NCBI GenBank assembly: GCA_021399435.1
Contig: JAJTUP010000021.1
Coordinates: 496,001 to 560,000, forward strand
DNA length: 64,000 nt
Direction of reading: 5' to 3'
Source of the DNA: Diaporthe sp. PMI_573
Taxonomy: Eukaryota; Ascomycota; Sordariomycetes; Diaporthales; Diaporthaceae
In this document: piece after piece, positions 36,238-46,984 of the stretch
Layout: each line of letters begins with the position of its first letter
Numbering within the stretch: the first letter of the stretch is position 1
The notes under the pieces: model-generated
What the model saw: only the letters and a program-made list of their open reading frames with translations
What the model was told of the DNA's origin: nothing
Databases searched by the model: none
Position numbers and translations under genes: made by a program

Positions 36238-37167
36238 ATGTCGGACACAATGTACGACCCAATTCTTGATCAAAAAGTAGCACAGACGCCAAGCCTGGAG
36301 ATAACATACTACAAACACGGCCCGCCCACCGGCTGGCCCGTAGTCCTGTCCCACGGCTTCCCATACTCACCCCACGCCTTCGACGGGGTAGTACCGCGCC
36401 TCACAGCCCAGGGCGCCCGGGTCATCATGCCCTACCTGCAGGGCTTCGCGCCAACCGCCTTCCGCTCGCCACACACAAGGCGCACAGGGCAGCAGGCAGC
36501 GCTAGGCTCCGACATTATAGGGCTACTCGACGCCCTCAGCATCAAGAGGGCCGTCCTCGCCAGGTTCGACTAGGGCGGCGTCGCCTTATATGCCGCCGCG
36601 GCGCTATGGCCAAAACATATAGCCAGCCTGGTTAGCTATGCTGGCTATAATATCATTAACGTAGCGGTATAGCAGGATGCCGTCATACTACCATCGCTTA
36701 AGGCCGTGGCATAGTACCAGCACCTCTTCCAGGGCAAGCACAAGCACATATATCTCTGGGAGCAGAAGAGGGAGTTTACCCGGCTCTTATAGAGGTAGTA
36801 GTCGCCTACTTGGGATAAGGCCAAGAGAGACAGGGCTTTCAAAAAGGCAGCAGGGGCATTTAGGGGTAATAATTTTATTAATGTTATTGTTACTACTTAT
36901 TGGTTTATACTAGGAAATAAGATAAGAAATCCAGCTTACAGAGACTTAGAGGCCAAGTTAGCTCAAAGGCCCAAGATTCGGGTACCTACTATGACATTAG
37001 ATAGTACAAAGGACCCGTTAAAACCCGGCGGTACAAAGTCATATGCTGAGATATTTAAGGAAAAGCATGAAAGGTGAAAGGTAAATGTTGGTCACGCCTT
37101 TCTGCTGGAGGCCCCGGTCTTGTTTTCTGATGCAATATTGAAAGTAAAGGAGTGGGCAGGTTGTTAG
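36238..37167 (+). pseudogene. Alpha/beta hydrolase (haloalkane dehalogenase/epoxide hydrolase-like), disabled by premature stops
   Basis: The frame from ATG 36238 to TAG 37165-37167 is about 310 codons, full length for the family, with no frameshift. Landmarks are SHGFPYSPHAFDG (oxyanion-hole HG motif), the nucleophile elbow reading D-stop-G-G where relatives have DWGG, and the C-terminal NVGHAFLLEAP with the catalytic His. Premature stops are TAG at 36571, 36670, 36712, 36790, 36796 and 36799, and TGA at 37075. Each sits where a Trp or Gln codon is expected, so each is one C-to-T or G-to-A step away. The first ~330 bases are GC-rich and stop-free; from about 36560 on the DNA is rich in TA dinucleotides. 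This pattern fits repeat-induced point mutation (RIP). Confidence 0.85.
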
Positions 37168-37541
37168 TCTGGAAGAGTGGTGGTTAAACATCAAACAGTC
37201 GGCATTAGACACGGGAGCCGGCGACGGATTCCTCCGATGTAGCCAGACAAAGACCCGGGCATCCGCACAAGTTCTGGCGCATGGTTCCCATGGACAGTGA
37301 TCTCTGGGTAATCAAGCGCTTAAGCAAAGGAGAAGGGTAATTCACATAGCCCGTCGGGCAGATCATCGATGAATCCATAGTACGGCCAACATGCTAGTGG
37401 AACACAGGTGTTCTGACGATTCCATGACAGTTCCCAGCTTACCGTGGTCGCCGGATTTCGCACTTAAATCCTTTGCGAAGTCAAATGGAAACATAGCGTG
37501 AGATCATTGGATTCCTAGGAGATAATCCCTCTACTGAGTAT
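37168..37541. other. Intergenic between the hydrolase relic and the HET gene
   Basis: About 370 bases between convergent loci. Nothing recognisable beyond probable 3' untranslated sequence of the HET gene. Confidence 0.4.
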
Positions 37542-39683
37542 CTACGCTAGGAAAACCCACTTCCTCCTAACTCCCACCTGATTCAGCGTCGAAAGCTTCG
37601 TCTCACCCATGCCCTTCCTGAATACAGTACCATCGTTCTGTTCCTCAGCGATGAGGAAACGGTAGCAGTCCAATGGCGCGGGAACCCCGCTCTTTCCCTG
37701 TATTACACGAATGTCAGGCATGTTGGGTCTCGGAAACATGCCTTCGGGAAAATACTCCACTGACGGATCTTTTCCGTTACTCAACTCGAAAGTAGATGCG
37801 CTGCACTGAGATAGAACTACCATCTCCAGTCGTTCGGTGTCCTGCGCAAGAACAGCCTGATCCAGGAAGACCCCGCCTACGACCCTGCCCGAATCTTTCA
37901 GAATCAGATTGTGCCCCTGGAACGAGAATGCCGCGGCTGAGGCACAGTAAGCCTTGAAACAGAGACAGCGGCTCATGTCGATCATTGACGGCACGAGTTG
38001 GGTGAGAGGTTGCTGGGCATGTGGCGTGAATTGAAGTGCGTTTTCCATGATACGCCAGGGGCGGCTTGGTGCAGTGTAGTCGTCAGCTTCCCAGGCCTGG
38101 ACCAGGCGCCTCAGCTGGGTATTGCCTTTTCCGGTGTCACCCAATATAGTTGTCTGATCATCCACGCCGTAAAAAGCTACGAGTGGGACCAAAGACAGCG
38201 TGTTCTGGCTGTGGTATCGCACTGCACCCTTCCATCCGGCCCAGGACCAGCTCGGAAAGTCCAAAAGCCTCTCAAGCGGCCCAGAAGCCGAGGCCCACAG
38301 AAGCGCGGTATCTAGTTGATCTCTGGGCAGTCCATAAAGCAGCTCCACGTTCATCTGACGCTCGAAGACAGTCCCAAGCCCTGCGAATGCGTTCAGCTTA
38401 TCCGTCCAGTAGCTCATAACCCTCGACGTGTACTCCTGGACCGCGCCTTCGTATCTGGATATATTATCGTGCCTCCCGGTAGGTTCAATAAACCTCAGAT
38501 TGTCCAAAGTTTGTTGCTCTTTCGTAAGCTCTGCGGTCTGGAATGGTAACATTTGCGAGCCGAATTGTGGTTTTATAGACGACGTTGCCAATCCCTGGAC
38601 AGTATCTTCACACCAGACCGCCTCACGACATTCCCATGTTACCGAGCCGTTATGCCAGAGAAGCATCCGGGGCGATAAGACCGCCTCTTGGAAAGTCCAT
38701 GCTCTGCTACCCCAAGCGGAATTCGCCTTTTCTCCGCTATCAAAACCACTGGCTTGTAGGGCAAGCCGCAGGCCTGGTTTGACTTCTCCCTGAATTTGTT
38801 CTGGCGGACCTGTGGAATTATCGTCCCCCTTATCGAACCCCAGGAGCGGAGAGCTGCTATCGCTGCCCGTCGCCTGAACCACAGTAAACTCAGCGAAACC
38901 ATAGACGCTATCCATATTAGGGATCTGCTGCGTCTTGTCTGCTCCGCCATCGCCATCCTGGATAATGCATAACGCATCAACCCACAAATACGGCACACCC
39001 ATGGCCTCGACCAGACGTATCGCACTCTGTATAGTGGCCGGCAAGCCAATGTCTCTCAGAGCGCCATCCTGGCAGTACCGGCTCAGGTTGGAAGCGACCA
39101 TGGTCACCCAGGGAGGCGGCCCCCAGACGTAGCTCAGCGCGGCGTACCGCTGATCAGACGGCGAGGCCTGGTCGGCTGGGACTATGCACCATCGCTTGAC
39201 GTCGATGAGCCGCAGCTTCAACTCTGTCAGCGTCCTCTGGGACCACACGTGCCGGCATTGCTCGTGGTTGTCCTTGCAGGTGCGCAGCCAGCCGCCCAGC
39301 AGCTTCGTCAGGGCCGCGGCGTCCCGATCAGGGTTTGAGAGGTCTCTCGCGCGTCCTGGGCTGGGCTCGATGTCTCCCTCTTGTATCCAGTTGAAGTCAA
39401 TGCTGATGTCGGCGACATGTATTGAGAGTAGCTTTCCTTCAGTCCCGGAAACATCCCTGTCGGCCCATCCGCTAAATCTGTTCCCATACTGGGGCTGCAA
39501 AAGATGTGGATAGCGTCGTTCGATGGCCTGGAATATCAGAGAGCACATGGCGCAGCTCTTGCGGTTTTCGACCACATGCCTGATATCCTTGAGCGGATTG
39601 CATATTCTCAGTCCTGTGTTCGGCCTTCCCGGGAAGCACAATCCGAAGTCGATGGTTGAACACGGCTCGCAAAGAGGTGTCAT
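37542..39683 (-). CDS. HET-domain (heterokaryon incompatibility) protein
   Basis: A single-exon frame of 713 residues. The first true ATG is at 39683 (MTPLCEPC); the frame extends nine codons further only through non-ATG codons. The N-terminus has a Cys-rich segment (CEPC, SCAMCSLIF) common ahead of HET domains. The HET domain covers about residues 195-370: YAALSYVWG, then AMGVPYLWVDALCIIQDG, then SRAWTFQEAVLSPRMLLW. The C-terminal half is less conserved and continues to YRFLIAEEQNDGTVFRKGMGE. HET proteins trigger growth arrest or cell death when unlike fungal strains fuse; most genomic copies are of unknown specificity. The frame is intact despite lying beside two pseudogenes. Confidence 0.93.
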   Translation of the reverse strand: MTPLCEPCSTIDFGLCFPGRPNTGLRICNPLKDIRHVVENRKSCAMCSLIFQAIERRYPHLLQPQYGNRFSGWADRDVSGTEGKLLSIHVADISIDFNWIQEGDIEPSPGRARDLSNPDRDAAALTKLLGGWLRTCKDNHEQCRHVWSQRTLTELKLRLIDVKRWCIVPADQASPSDQRYAALSYVWGPPPWVTMVASNLSRYCQDGALRDIGLPATIQSAIRLVEAMGVPYLWVDALCIIQDGDGGADKTQQIPNMDSVYGFAEFTVVQATGSDSSSPLLGFDKGDDNSTGPPEQIQGEVKPGLRLALQASGFDSGEKANSAWGSRAWTFQEAVLSPRMLLWHNGSVTWECREAVWCEDTVQGLATSSIKPQFGSQMLPFQTAELTKEQQTLDNLRFIEPTGRHDNISRYEGAVQEYTSRVMSYWTDKLNAFAGLGTVFERQMNVELLYGLPRDQLDTALLWASASGPLERLLDFPSWSWAGWKGAVRYHSQNTLSLVPLVAFYGVDDQTTILGDTGKGNTQLRRLVQAWEADDYTAPSRPWRIMENALQFTPHAQQPLTQLVPSMIDMSRCLCFKAYCASAAAFSFQGHNLILKDSGRVVGGVFLDQAVLAQDTERLEMVVLSQCSASTFELSNGKDPSVEYFPEGMFPRPNMPDIRVIQGKSGVPAPLDCYRFLIAEEQNDGTVFRKGMGETKLSTLNQVGVRRKWVFLA

Positions 39684-41728
39684 AGCTGGCGAATCAGTTG
39701 CTGAATGCAATTTTTGACGGGTGCCGGTGTGCCGTTGAGACTGTTAGTTAGCTAGCAAGTAGACTGGGAGAGATATCTAGGAGCTCATTAGCACGGAGCT
39801 CGGTGGGTCAATTGTCGCCTTTTCCGTGTCTCCCAGGGAATGAGGAAGACGTGCGGGGCTTTGAGTTGCACACGCATGTATTACTATAGGCACTAGAGCT
39901 GCAGTCAGCCTAAAGTGGGCCTAGAAAACTGATGTCAAGTGTTCAAGTGTCTCTTCTCCAGAAATTGTTATGAATAGTGTTCGACATCAAAGCATTAGGT
40001 GGAGCAAGTCTTGTGATTCACTGAGGTACATGAATTCTGTGCTACGGAACGTAGCCCCGTCAAGTATCTTTAGGCAGTCTCCTTGGCATCGCCACCTAAA
40101 GCCTGCTTCTATACAACGATCCAATCCAGCGCCATACTTGCACGAGATTATGCAGGCATTTTCACGTAACACAGCAGTGAATGCCGCGTATAGGGTGGCT
40201 TAGGTCCTCAGATGGGACTATCAGGCTCGCCCAGTCTGTATGTTGCGCTGTTCGTTTCCAGTCACGACGTTCTAAGGGCCCACCCGGATGCACAACCCTG
40301 ACGTTTCCACAACATGCTACATCCGAATTGCGAGACGGTGGTCAGCAACTCCGTCTTAAATCCTTTTAATCCACTCAAATTGCGCTTCCGATCTCCGGAA
40401 TCTCTGTGTTTGTTCCATATTCTTTGCGTCCCATGCAAAGTCAGGATCCGGCACGCGGCCATACTCTAAGTTGCACGATTTCAACTTCACACCACCTCGA
40501 ATCATACCAAGAATACGAGTTCCATGCCGGACTTGACAATTTACACGATTGGTTGATTGTGTGCCGTCAAGCCAGAGCTCGTTGCCTCTTGGGCGCTTCT
40601 GGACGAAAAGCATGGCAGCGTTGACGACTTGCCATCTCACGATGACAACACCTACACGCTCGGTCGGTAAACATATACATAAAGGTGCCTAGCTTGCTAC
40701 TATGGCACTGCCCCCTTAGAAGATACAGTACGTACGACTGCCTGATTACTGTCCCGGCAGTTGGGAAAGGTATAACTCGGCTCGCTAATTAGGTACTGCT
40801 CTGGACCTACAAGGCTCTCGGTGCGGCGTGGTAGACGTGGCCAATTACGAAAGCGGCAGCGCGGACCGCATTACACGCATTACAGGTAGAACGGAATTGC
40901 CTGTGAGACCGACTTTTGATCCAGAGACGACGATGGTGATATCCGATGCTTAAATAAGCCTGCAGGAAGGGGAGTCCAGAGAAGATGAGGAAAAGGGGAG
41001 AAGTTTTAGAAGGAAGAATTGAGGGTCGAACTTTTGAAGGGAAAGCTGCGGGAGACGGTGGTGGCTGAGTTGTTGCTGTTACTTTGAGAAGTCGCAACTT
41101 CCCGAGTAGAAGAAAGGTACCTACCTCACAGAGACCATTCCAGCCCCACAACTACTTTCAGCCTTCGGAATATCCTTACATTTCCTAGGGAATTATTCAG
41201 ACTTGATGATATAGCCCAAATTAAACGTCAGGTTGAGAGGAACATCATAGTAATAGTTTCAGGACATGAAAGTCGACCTTGCAGTAGTGACCTCTTCTGT
41301 GGCCCACCAAAGCACTGCTAGGTAGCAATGACTCACCAGTCCTACAGTCCTCCTCTCGCCTTTCGCTGTTCAATCAACCTTCACTTTCACGATGTCACTT
41401 GCTTCCTGGCACAAGGATCTAGCATCTCGTCGCTCAACATGGCTGATCCATCCCAAACCGAAGCAGGCACCGTCCATAAGACACTTGCGTTGGATTCCAT
41501 GGTTTCATCAAGCAATAAATCGTTGCTTTCGAGATGATCTGTCTGCAGGGGCCCCCTGATCAGCTGCTTACACGAACGTCAATTTGAATGCGGAATTTTA
41601 CGGTGTTTCACTAATTATATTGTATTGTGGCTATATTGGAGTCACGACCATTCGTCCGAGCCTAAGCTATGTAGTGCTTCATCAACAGCAAGAGGCTATC
41701 ACAGGCGACTGGTCCTGGCCTGCTCGAG
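39684..41728. other. Intergenic stretch of about 2 kb
   Basis: Flanked by the start of the HET gene and the 3' end of the M3 peptidase, both on the minus strand. Open frames are short and lack motifs. No repeat cluster or RNA gene was recognised. Confidence 0.45.
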
Positions 41729-43891
41729 TCAGCTGGCAAGCCCAAGGTCCTTGTAGAAAGCATCATTGGATGGCTTTCTGCCCAGGAATTGTTCCAGAGT
41801 GGTCATCTCTTCCTGACTGCCACCCCTCTCGAGCACAGTGTGCCTGTATCGTCGACCCTCCTTTCCGTTCAGGGGATCCGCCTCGAATGCGGTGTAGAAC
41901 ATGTCCGTGGAGTATACCTGGGAAGACAGGTAGCCGTAGTAGCCAGCATCGTAGCCTCCGATGAGATGACCGAAAGTCGCTGGTCCGTTGCCCCAGTTGC
42001 TATGTAACAGGTCAGCATCTCCGCGTCAAGATCTTCTCACGGTGGGCATAACTCACCTTCCCTGGCCCAGGGACTCCGGGCCTTGCAGGCCAGCAATTTC
42101 AGCACGGAGGTCATTATAGATGGCGCTAGCATCCAGCTTCTCTACCTCCTCGTGGCTCTTGGGCGTATGGACAGTCATGTCAAAGATGCCAAAATGCAAC
42201 TGGCGCAAGTTGAAGAGCGCGCCGTTCACATGCTTCGTCGAAACAAGCTTCCCCACGAGTTCATCTGGGATCTGGTCTCCCGTCTCATAGTGGCTCGACA
42301 GGCCCTTGATCTGGCTTGGGGTCCAGCACCAGTTCTCAAGCATTTGAGAGGGCGCCTCGACGAAATCTCTAACTGTCGAGGTCCCATGGAACCTTGAGGT
42401 CTTTGTGCGGCCTGCCAAGTCGTGGATGCCGTGTCCCAACTCATGGAAGAGTGTCACCACCTCGTCGTGCTTGAGCAGACTGGGCTTCTTTGGCGTCGGC
42501 TTGCTAAAGTTGCAAACCAACGCAGTTGCAGGATAACGGCGTTTACCGTCGGCCTGTAAGAAGCCAGGAGACAGGTTGAAGTTGGCGGCGTGAGAGTATT
42601 TCCCAGTTCGAGGGTGAAGGTCGAGGTACAGGTAACCAACGAATTCGCCGCCTTCCCCTTCATCATCCCACACTGAGAAAACGATCACGTCTTCGTGCCA
42701 GGATATGTCCTCTCCCTTTCCGGTAGGGCTGATCGCCGCCTTGTCCTCGGGGCTAAGCTCGACAAAGACGAAGCCAAACAGCTTTTCGAATATGTTCAAC
42801 ATGCCGGCCACCGTTTTCGACAGAGGGAAGTACTCGGAGATCTTGTTCTCGTCGATAGAATACTCCTGCTCGATCATCAGGCGATCGTAGAAACGGTGGT
42901 CCCACAAGTAGTAGCTACCGTCGAACTTCTCTCCGCGAGACTCGACATCAGCCTTCTTGATCGCCTTGAGATGTTCCGTCTCTTTCTTGCCACCGGGTGC
43001 AAGCTTGACACGCAGGTCTCCAAGGAAATCGTTGACAGTCTTTGTGGTCTTCGCCATCTTGTCCTCAATCCTGAATGAGGCATGGTCTGGGAAGCCAAGC
43101 ATGCGCGCAGCCTCATCACGGAGTGTGATGGCCTCTTTGAACAGAGGCATGTTCTTGTTGCACTTGTTCTCGTTCGCGATGAAAAGCTTCCTTCGGGTCT
43201 CAGGATTCTTGGCGAACTTCAAAGTTGGGAAAAGATCAGGGTATTTGAAGGAGACGCGAAGCTTGCCCTCGTCTTCTCCCGTTCCCTTCTCCCAGCTTTC
43301 GGTGAGGTCAGTTGGAACCCCGTCCAGTTCCGCGGGGGTCAAGTAGATGGCGCCATTCTCCTCGTTCAAAGCTTTCGTGAACTCGATCTGGATCTGACTG
43401 AGCCTCTTCTTGATTTCCTTGAAGCGCTCCCTTTGTGGCCCAGCGGGAAGCCCCAGTCCGTTCGAAATGTAGTTCTTCCTCTCCTTCTCTAGAAACTTCT
43501 TGTCCTCGGTGTCTAGACCAAGGCTTTCCCTCTTCTTAAAGACCGCGTCCACAATCTTGAAGACGTCTTCCCTGGTGGCCATCTCAATGGCGAACTCATC
43601 CATGATGCTTTCAGCTTGCGTGGAGGCATCACGCAGCTCAGAGTTGCTCGAGACATATTGGTAGAATCCCAGGATGCGGGCAGTCAAAGCAGACTCATTC
43701 TCATCGTGGATCTGAGGCTGCAAGACGTTCTGAAATGTGGTGTTGGAGTCGTCGTCGGCAGGTATTTTGGCCACGAGATCGTCCAAGAGGCTGCGTGTCT
43801 TGTCGCATAACGCCTTGGTGTCAGCGACGATGTTCTCTTTCGTGCCGATGAAAGTGGGCGGGGCCTGCGGGGGCTTCTTGTACTTGTCCAT
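41729..43891 (-). CDS. M3-family oligopeptidase (saccharolysin/thimet oligopeptidase homologue)
   Basis: Exon 1 (43891-42057) and exon 2 (41999-41729) are joined across a 57-nt intron to give 701 residues, close to yeast Prd1. The zinc site HELGH is at about residues 483-487, with the third ligand Glu about 25 residues later in VEAPSQMLENW. The second exon supplies the substrate-binding region HLIGGYDAGYYGYL. The enzyme cleaves short peptides in cytosol and, in yeast, the mitochondrial intermembrane space. I start at the first ATG (MDKYKKPP). The frame is open for at least 93 further codons upstream (to about 44170) without any ATG. That part encodes a hydrophobic helix (VLFALSLLVLAVSITLAI) and Arg/Ser-rich segments, so a longer isoform from a spliced upstream exon or a non-ATG start is possible. 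Confidence 0.92.
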
Positions 43892-45220
43892 GACGCAGGG
43901 GGGACGGGCAACCAGTGGCCTGTATGTCGAAAATGAAGCAGTCGCAATGAAGGGAATCTTGGCTAGACGGCCAGCTTTCAGGTGGGAGAAGGTCCCGAGC
44001 AGCGAGATGCGCGGAACGGCTCGTGAGATAGCCAGAGTGATGGAAACAGCGAGGACGAGTAGGGAGAGGGCAAAGAGTACCGCAGGTTTCTGGGGCTTGC
44101 CCCTAGTCTTCAAGGGGGGTCGTTTTGGTAAATGGGACGCCACGTTGTAGGCCGGAGGATGTTCCTGCACAGGTGAGGGAGGGAATAAGCAGGAGGCTTG
44201 TGCAGCTCGATGGATGGGGAAGCTCGACTGCGGGACACTGCGGGGTGCTTACAGCTGATCAGGGGCCCCCTGCAGTCTTCACATACATTATTACAGTAAC
44301 ACGGCCACGTTCAAAAGTCGCAACACATACCTAGTCAACCTCTATATACCCATAGGAGGTTGTCCCATAGGAGATTATTACACGAGGTTGACCAGTTGCC
44401 TGTGGTTTATTGGGTAAGTACCTACCTACGGTAGTGGGCACCCGAGCAAAGCTCACAGTTCTGTGTACGTGTAGGTATGTGCGGGCCTTGAAGGGTGCTT
44501 TATTCCCGAGCCTGGCTACGCTGGGTGCGGTGAGAGCGGTCTTGGCAGCTGCGACGCAGACGCCCTTCTGATTGTTTTGGTCATACTTCGGCTTCTGAGG
44601 TAACACCTCTATGCAAAAAAGGGGGCATGGCAGCAGGGGAGGAGACAGACAGACGGGTAGGAAGATAGGCCACTGGCCAAATGGCCCAGGGTAACGGAGG
44701 AACAGATTCATCCTTGAGTCAAGCGAGACCGCGGAGTCCACGGAGCCACTGCCTGTCTCTTTTTCACATCGTCACCGATGCAGTTCAACAGCGGTTTTGA
44801 CTTCAACTTGCCTGCCAGAGGCGCAGTGTGTTTTTGATCTGCGCGAAATTGTACCATCGCAGCGGGCTGTGGAGGCTGCGCCAGAGATGCATTCAGTGCG
44901 CAAGGAGAAGAGACTCAGCAGAGGGCCGAGCCGGCAGTTGACGAGCAATAGAGGCTCGATAATCTCATATGTCTGATTGATTGTGCCAATTCTCGGGGCA
45001 GCTTGGCCAACAGCCGACCCAGGGCACCCGACGTTTGTTTGTTTTGCTCAAGGCATATCTCGTCACTCGTCAGCAACAAAAGCAGTAAACGCCGGCCAGT
45101 CCCTTGACAAAACCCATGCAGTATATCCTCCCATGCCATGTTCTCCCCTCCAACATACACACAACGCAGTCACCTCTTTCGCGCACCGTTCCGCGGCTTC
45201 TGGACTTGGTGCTGTCCCAT
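43892..45220. other. Intergenic/5' region upstream of the M3 peptidase
   Basis: The first ~280 bases carry the ATG-less in-frame extension of the M3 peptidase. A CAG at the edge of that frame (minus CCTGTGCAG, near 44166) could be an intron acceptor. The repeat locus at 44334-44392 follows, then about 800 bases without a gene that contain the 3' UTR of the light-chain gene. Confidence 0.4.
44334..44392. repeat. CCCATAGG-type short repeat, locus B, bounded by a 9-bp inverted repeat
   Basis: Two head-to-tail units (ACCCATAGGAGGTTG and TCCCATAGGAGATTA) lie between GTCAACCTC (44334-44342) and its exact complement GAGGTTGAC (44384-44392). The whole could fold into an imperfect hairpin. Confidence 0.6.
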
Positions 45221-45909
45221 CTAGTTCGCAAGAATCGTCCGGACGAGATCTGCGCGGGGTTTGTGTCAGCAACACCGTCATACCCGGCACACGTATAATG
45301 CTGGAGCGGGAGAGGTAGCACATACCTGTGTAGTTGACCTCTCCTGAGGTGGTGTCGACGGCCTTGAGCAGCTCTTCCACCTCCTCCTCCGTCATCTTCT
45401 CGCCCAGGTTGGTCAGGATGTACTTGAGCTGGCCGACGCCAATAAAGCCAGTCATGTCCTTGTCGAACACCTGGAAGCCGCGGCAGTACTCCTCGGGCTC
45501 GCCTGGGTCACGGAATCCGCCGGGGCGGTTCAGCACGCGCTGGAAAGTCTCGAAGTCGACTATGCATTGCCAGGCACGAATTAGCGTCCTGGTCCCTTCC
45601 TCGCATGAACCCGTATGGCCTGGTATTCAGAAGTCCGGGTCGATCGCGAAAGGTAGTATGTTGGCGTGTCGCGCGAATTTGCGCCGGTAAACAAAGGTGG
45701 CTGGGGCGGGGGGGGGGGCAAGACTCACAGTCACCGCCGACGCTCTTCTCCAGGTCCTTGATCTCGGTCATGGTAGGGTTCTGGCCACAGGCGCGCAGGA
45801 GGTCGCCGAGGTTGTCGAGAGTGACACGGCCGTTGCCGCGCTTGTCGAACAACGAGAAAGCCTCCTTGTAGTTGGTTGAAGCCTGGGCGTCATACTGATT
45901 AGAAGACAT
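45221..45909 (-). CDS. Myosin essential light chain (Cdc4-like EF-hand protein)
   Basis: Three exons (45909-45729, 45559-45326, 45249-45221) give 147 residues, the size of fission-yeast Cdc4. The calmodulin-like fold is evident: a degenerate EF-hand loop starting D22 (FDKRGNGRVTLDN), the linker FETFQRVLNRPGGF, a third loop in FDKDMTGFIGVGQL, and the C-terminal VDTTSGEVNYTDLVRTIL. Fungal homologues bind the IQ motifs of type II (and other) myosins and are needed for the cytokinetic actomyosin ring. Most EF loops lack the full set of calcium ligands, usual for essential light chains. Both splice junctions restore family sequence. The first intron (169 nt) is long for this window and contains a G11 run. 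Confidence 0.92.
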
Positions 45910-46075
45910 GTTTGCGGCGGTTGTGAGTCCGACCAGACGGGGAGAGCAGCAGCAGTTGAGGATGACAAGAAGTGGTGACGGATGCAGACGACCAAGGCAG
46001 GTTGTGCAGTGATGTCGTGATAGCGCGATGACAAAGAGGAAGGGCGGTGCTAGGGGTGCGGTGCTGCAAGGTATC

Positions 46076-46324
46076 TGCGGTGGCTGGACTTTGAAATTTG
46101 GAGATGGGATCACCCGCGGTCGGGCTGAAGGCTTGGCCTGGCTGGGAGACAAGACAACACGGGCAACAGGGCAACGGGTTTGGAGTCAAGCGCCTTCCCG
46201 GGCTGGACCAGGTGCCGGGTGCCAGGTGCCTGGTGCCTGGTGCCTTGGCCGCCCGCAGCCGGCTAGCAGAAGCAGGTAACGACGGCGTCGCGCAGCTCCA
46301 AATTTCAAAGTCCGGCCACAGCAA
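46076..46324. repeat. 31-bp inverted repeat with ~186-bp spacer
   Basis: The left arm (46076-46106) and the reverse complement of the right arm (46294-46324) match at 28 of 31 positions, including an unbroken CTCCAAATTTCAAAGTCC. The spacer holds GC-rich and GGTGCC-repeat sequence. No clear target-site duplication was seen. It lies about 170 bases upstream of the light-chain ATG. Confidence 0.7.
46208..46245. repeat. GGTGCC/CAGGTGCCT tandem repeat
   Basis: Five close copies of a GGTGCC-containing unit of 6-8 nt, inside the spacer of the inverted repeat. Confidence 0.7.
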
Positions 46325-46705
46325 CCAGCAGCGCTAAACTGGAACCTGCGAGGGAAAATGCATCCGTGCTGCAGGGCACCCATTTGTTTACCTCTTGCCA
46401 GCTTCCAGCCCTCACCGTCCAATAGCCGCACTTGCTGCTCGTCCGGGAATGCCATGTCTGTTGACGGTCACGCAACTCACCATTGTGGGTCAAAGGGGCC
46501 AGCGAAGAATGCGGAGATGGCGGGAGAGCGACGGTAACGAGGTTGGCGATGATGTTTCCTGGGGTTGAGGTTGGGATCCAGCTGTGCTTTATAAATAAAA
46601 TGGAAGAGCGGTCTCCGTCCTGCCTTGTCTCCCTGGACATGGACCTGCTTATGGGCCCCTTCGTGGTCTGTGCTGTTCATGCGAGGGCGACGCGAGCCGC
46701 CAGAT

Positions 46706-46735
46706 CCAGAGCCAGAGCCAGAGCCAGAGCCAGAG
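46706..46735. repeat. CCAGAG hexamer repeat (about 5 copies)
   Basis: Near-perfect head-to-tail hexamers, followed by degenerate GAGCCAG copies. Confidence 0.8.
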
Positions 46736-46958
46736 GAGCCAGGAGCCAGGAGCAACATGTGTGGGGCTGAAACTGACGGGGCAACGGACGGGGGGGGGGT
46801 CAACAAGGGGCAACGAAACGACACACATCCAATCGACATCGTCATTGCCAGCCACCTTTGAACCTATGGAGTTCAGCCTGCGATATGCTATCTCCATACT
46901 CCTATTGCATGGTACCCTACCCATCCACGCAGAATATGGGTCAGCAAAGTTCCTGCAG

Positions 46959-46984
46959 ACATACATACATACATACATACATAC
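46959..46984. repeat. ACAT tetranucleotide microsatellite
   Basis: About 6.5 perfect copies of a four-base unit. Confidence 0.95.
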
